Assembly: GCA_002338605.1 (NCBI GenBank)
Contig: DDIP01000080.1
Span: 1 to 7,190, forward strand
Direction of reading: 5' to 3'
Origin: Proteobacteria bacterium UBA1847
GTDB taxonomy: Bacteria > Pseudomonadota > Gammaproteobacteria > Steroidobacterales > Woeseiaceae
DNA length: 7,190 nucleotides
This document shows positions 5,281 through 7,190 of this stretch, piece by piece. How positions within the stretch are numbered: the first letter of the stretch is position 1; the number at the start of each line of letters is the position of its first letter. The position numbers were made by a program, and so were the translations under genes. Under the pieces are notes generated by a model. It did not search any database, was not told where the DNA came from, and saw only the letters and a list, made by a program, of their open reading frames with translations.

Positions 5281-6474
5281 CTAGAAATAATTGAACAACG
5301 ACAGCGATTGCGTACGAATGAAGGATTGCTGCGCGGCTTCAAGCGTTGTCGATTCCATACTGAGGCGAGAGATCGCTTCAGCATAATCAAGGTCCTCGAT
5401 ACTTGCGAGCGTGTCCTGGTACGACAAGGCAAATGCACCGTTGTTGTCGAGCTGGCTCTCGATCGATGAGAGTCTGGACCCGACCTGAGTGCGAACATCA
5501 AGAATATTGCCGATCGCCTGGTCGAGGTTAAGAATGCCGATATTGATAGCATTGCTTTGTGCAGCTCGCATCGGGTCGTTCGAGACCCCCAGCTCGACTG
5601 CTGCAATGATCTGGCTGACGGCCGAGAACATGTCCTGATTGCGACTTGGTGCCAGGTAAAACTCGTCGCCACCCTGTGGCGCGCCATTCAGCGAGAATTC
5701 CACGCCATTGAAGGCAATCGTGCCGCCCGGCTGGAAGGTACCCGTCGAAACGACGGCTGCGGACGAATCCAGCACATCATAACTGCTGCCATCAACGAAG
5801 CGTATCGTGTACTGGTCGGGCACCCAGGCCGTCGGATCCGTCATGCTGCTCGCGCCGATAACTCCCGTCCCGGCATTTGCACCGCTATTTGCGAGACTGA
5901 ACGTTCCGTTGCCGTCGGGAATCGTGAAAAACACTGCCGCGCCTGAATCGCCGTCTGCGACCTGTCGGCCCTCGCCGATCTGAATCAGTCGCTGTCCCTG
6001 GTCACCGTTATACGAAAAATTCGAACCGCTTCGTGACACAGGCTGTGTATCTGTTTGGTTGCCGGAAAAGAGATAACTTCCATTACCGTCTTTCTGATTC
6101 GCGAGTTGCACGAGCTGGTCGAGCTGTTGCCTGAGCTCCACGCCGATCAGCTGCCGGGATTCGTTGCTTTGCGTTGCATTGTTCGCCTGCAGAGCAAGCT
6201 CGCGAACCCGTTGCAGCACGTTGTTCACGGAGTTCAGGGCAGCTTCCTCCTGCGACAGGCGATTCACGGCGATGCCGGAATTGCGATCAAACTGTGTGAG
6301 GCGACCGATAGCCTCGCGCATTTCCAGCGCGCGTGAGGATGCAATCGGGTCGTCTGACGGCGTCAGTATGCGACGCCCGCTGGATATCTGCCGCTGCGTA
6401 TGGTCCAGCGCCGACTGCAATTTCTGCATCATGCTGAGGCCCTGCAAATACGAACCGCGCGTCGAAACTCTCAT
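5281..6474 (-). CDS. flgL: Hook-filament junction protein FlgL (HAP3)
   Basis: 397 residues, typical of the longer FlgL proteins. The N-terminal flagellin-like helix shows MRVSTRGSYLQGLSMMQKLQ (1-20), QISSGRRILTPSDDPIASSR (29-48) and LQRVRELALQANNATQS (87-103). YLFSGNQTDTQP (134-145) is a typical FlgL turn. The middle domain (about 150-280) ends with FNGVEFSLNGAPQGGDEFYL (255-274). The C-terminal helix (about 320-397) ends in LSLFNYF, the FlgL form of the flagellin C-terminus. FlgL sits between FlgK and the first flagellins. The start has AGGAG (6484-6480) five bases upstream, inside the end of flgK, with one base between the flgK stop and this ATG, so translation is probably coupled. No clear intrinsic terminator follows. 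Confidence 0.97.
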   Translation of the reverse strand: MRVSTRGSYLQGLSMMQKLQSALDHTQRQISSGRRILTPSDDPIASSRALEMREAIGRLTQFDRNSGIAVNRLSQEEAALNSVNNVLQRVRELALQANNATQSNESRQLIGVELRQQLDQLVQLANQKDGNGSYLFSGNQTDTQPVSRSGSNFSYNGDQGQRLIQIGEGRQVADGDSGAAVFFTIPDGNGTFSLANSGANAGTGVIGASSMTDPTAWVPDQYTIRFVDGSSYDVLDSSAAVVSTGTFQPGGTIAFNGVEFSLNGAPQGGDEFYLAPSRNQDMFSAVSQIIAAVELGVSNDPMRAAQSNAINIGILNLDQAIGNILDVRTQVGSRLSSIESQLDNNGAFALSYQDTLASIEDLDYAEAISRLSMESTTLEAAQQSFIRTQSLSLFNYF

Positions 6475-6475
6475 G

Positions 6476-7190
6476 CTATCTCCTGGTCGCGTTCAGCAAG
6501 CTGTCAAACAGGGTGCTGGCAACGCTGACGACCTGTGCAACCGCCTGGTATGCCTGCTGGAATTTGATCAGGTTGGCCGCTTCCTCATCAAGGTTAACGG
6601 CCGAAGTGGACAACACTGCATCTTCCGCGTTTTTCAGAACCACACCTTGCGCCTCAAGATTTGACTGAATCTGGTGAGTCGCTGAGCCGACTTCTGATAC
6701 GAGTCGACCGTAATTTTCGTTGATACTGATTGTGCCGCCGTCGAGTATGCCTACCGATTGAACTCCGGCCATCAGCAGGCCGTTGGCATTGTCGCCGGAC
6801 GCGCCGTAATTGGCTTCGACCGTGAACTGGTCGCCAACCGCCGGTACGCCATTTATCGTTACCGAACTGCCGTTTATCACGATCGGCGTGCCGTCCGAAT
6901 ACGCAAAACTGCCAGCGCCGTTGATGCTGTAGGTCGTCGGACTCGTGAATTCAATCAGCGCGCTGCCAAGCAGCCCGGGGTCAGCCGCGTCGACGACCGA
7001 TGTTGCACTGATATTTGCACTGCCAGTGTTCGCGAACGATGCCGAACTTCGCGTCGGTGAAGCCAGCGCGATCGCCTGCGGGTCAGTCACGATGCTCCTC
7101 AGTGAACCTGCGGCATTGTGGCTTGAGCGCAGCAATTGCCGATCGCCCGCGGCCGGCGTGCCGGCCACGACGATACTCATGCCATCGGCA
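6476..7190 (-). CDS. flgK: Hook-filament junction protein FlgK (HAP1), C-terminal 237 residues (5' end outside the window)
   Basis: The frame is open through the right edge; the internal ATG at 7180 is not the start, since coding continues upstream (Ala-Asp-Gly). The visible part begins in the variable D2-type region with GTPAAGDRQLL, then a second similar unit, VTINGVPAVGDQFTVEAN. It ends with the FlgK/FlgE-type C-terminal helix VNLDEEAANLIKFQQAYQAV followed by AQVVSVASTLFDSLLNATRR. This Leu/Asp/Glu-Glu-Ala-Asn-Leu pattern with the Gln-Gln-Ala-Tyr core is the rod/hook-axial C-terminal signature. FlgK forms the first ring of the junction on top of the hook and precedes flgL in nearly all clusters. 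Stop TAG (6478-6476), one base before the flgL ATG. Its promoter must lie outside the window. Confidence 0.96.
   Translation of the reverse strand, partial: ADGMSIVVAGTPAAGDRQLLRSSHNAAGSLRSIVTDPQAIALASPTRSSASFANTGSANISATSVVDAADPGLLGSALIEFTSPTTYSINGAGSFAYSDGTPIVINGSSVTINGVPAVGDQFTVEANYGASGDNANGLLMAGVQSVGILDGGTISINENYGRLVSEVGSATHQIQSNLEAQGVVLKNAEDAVLSTSAVNLDEEAANLIKFQQAYQAVAQVVSVASTLFDSLLNATRR

Noticed and set aside
5854..5861. GCCGATAA on the plus strand, a sigma28 -10-like box antisense to flgL
   Set aside because: No matching -35 box at the right spacing; chance in coding sequence is likely.
6476..7180. Treating the ATG at 7180 as the start of a complete 234-residue gene
   Set aside because: The frame stays open to the window edge and the protein is clearly the C-terminal part of FlgK, so this ATG is an internal methionine.
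1..7190. A defence system, mobile element, CRISPR array or novel multigene system
   Set aside because: All genes are recognisable or plausible flagellar genes in a conserved order, with no repeats, integrase, transposase or compositional break visible.

Overview
This window is the late (class II/III) end of a polar-type flagellar gene cluster. Every gene is on the minus strand. Read in the direction of transcription, from the right end of the window to the left, the order is flgK (3' part only), flgL, fliC, flaG, fliD, fliS, a small FliT-like gene, and fleQ (5' part only). This is the order known from Pseudomonas-like Gammaproteobacteria (flgKL, then fliC-flaG-fliDS-fliT-fleQ). Together with a FleQ-type sigma54 activator and the moderately high GC content by eye, it suggests a gammaproteobacterium. 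I cannot name the genus from the sequence.

Layout. Positions 7190-6476 encode the C-terminal 237 residues of FlgK. After a single base comes flgL (6474-5281), and these two hook-filament junction proteins form one transcription unit. A 246-base non-coding stretch (5280-5035) is the main regulatory region of the window. It holds a 14-bp perfect palindrome and two sigma28 (FliA)-type promoter candidates in tandem, the nearer one being a good match. The flagellin gene fliC (5034-3595) follows and ends in a strong hairpin without a U-run. flaG (3516-3166) comes next. A sigma54-type promoter candidate lies just before the cap gene fliD (3071-1680), which is followed closely by the flagellin chaperone fliS (1662-1231) and a 109-residue FliT-like protein (1176-847). 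A 96-base gap (846-751) carries a perfect CRP/Vfr-type palindrome and a -10-like hexamer at class II spacing. After it, fleQ begins at 750 and runs off the left edge.

How the genes work together. FleQ with RNA polymerase-sigma54 is the usual master activator of such clusters. FlgK and FlgL build the adaptor between hook and filament. FliD caps the growing filament, while FliC is the filament subunit and FlaG affects filament length. FliS, and possibly the FliT-like protein, chaperone FliC and FliD before export. The promoter types fit a hierarchy of CRP-like control of fleQ, FleQ/sigma54 control of fliD, and FliA control of fliC.

I see no RNA genes, mobile elements, CRISPR arrays or signs of recent transfer. 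No non-coding stretch exceeds 300 bases. The cluster is ordinary; the points worth a second look are regulatory (the CRP-like site before fleQ, the fliC upstream region, the fliC-flaG hairpin) and the apparent loss of c-di-GMP-contact residues in FleQ.
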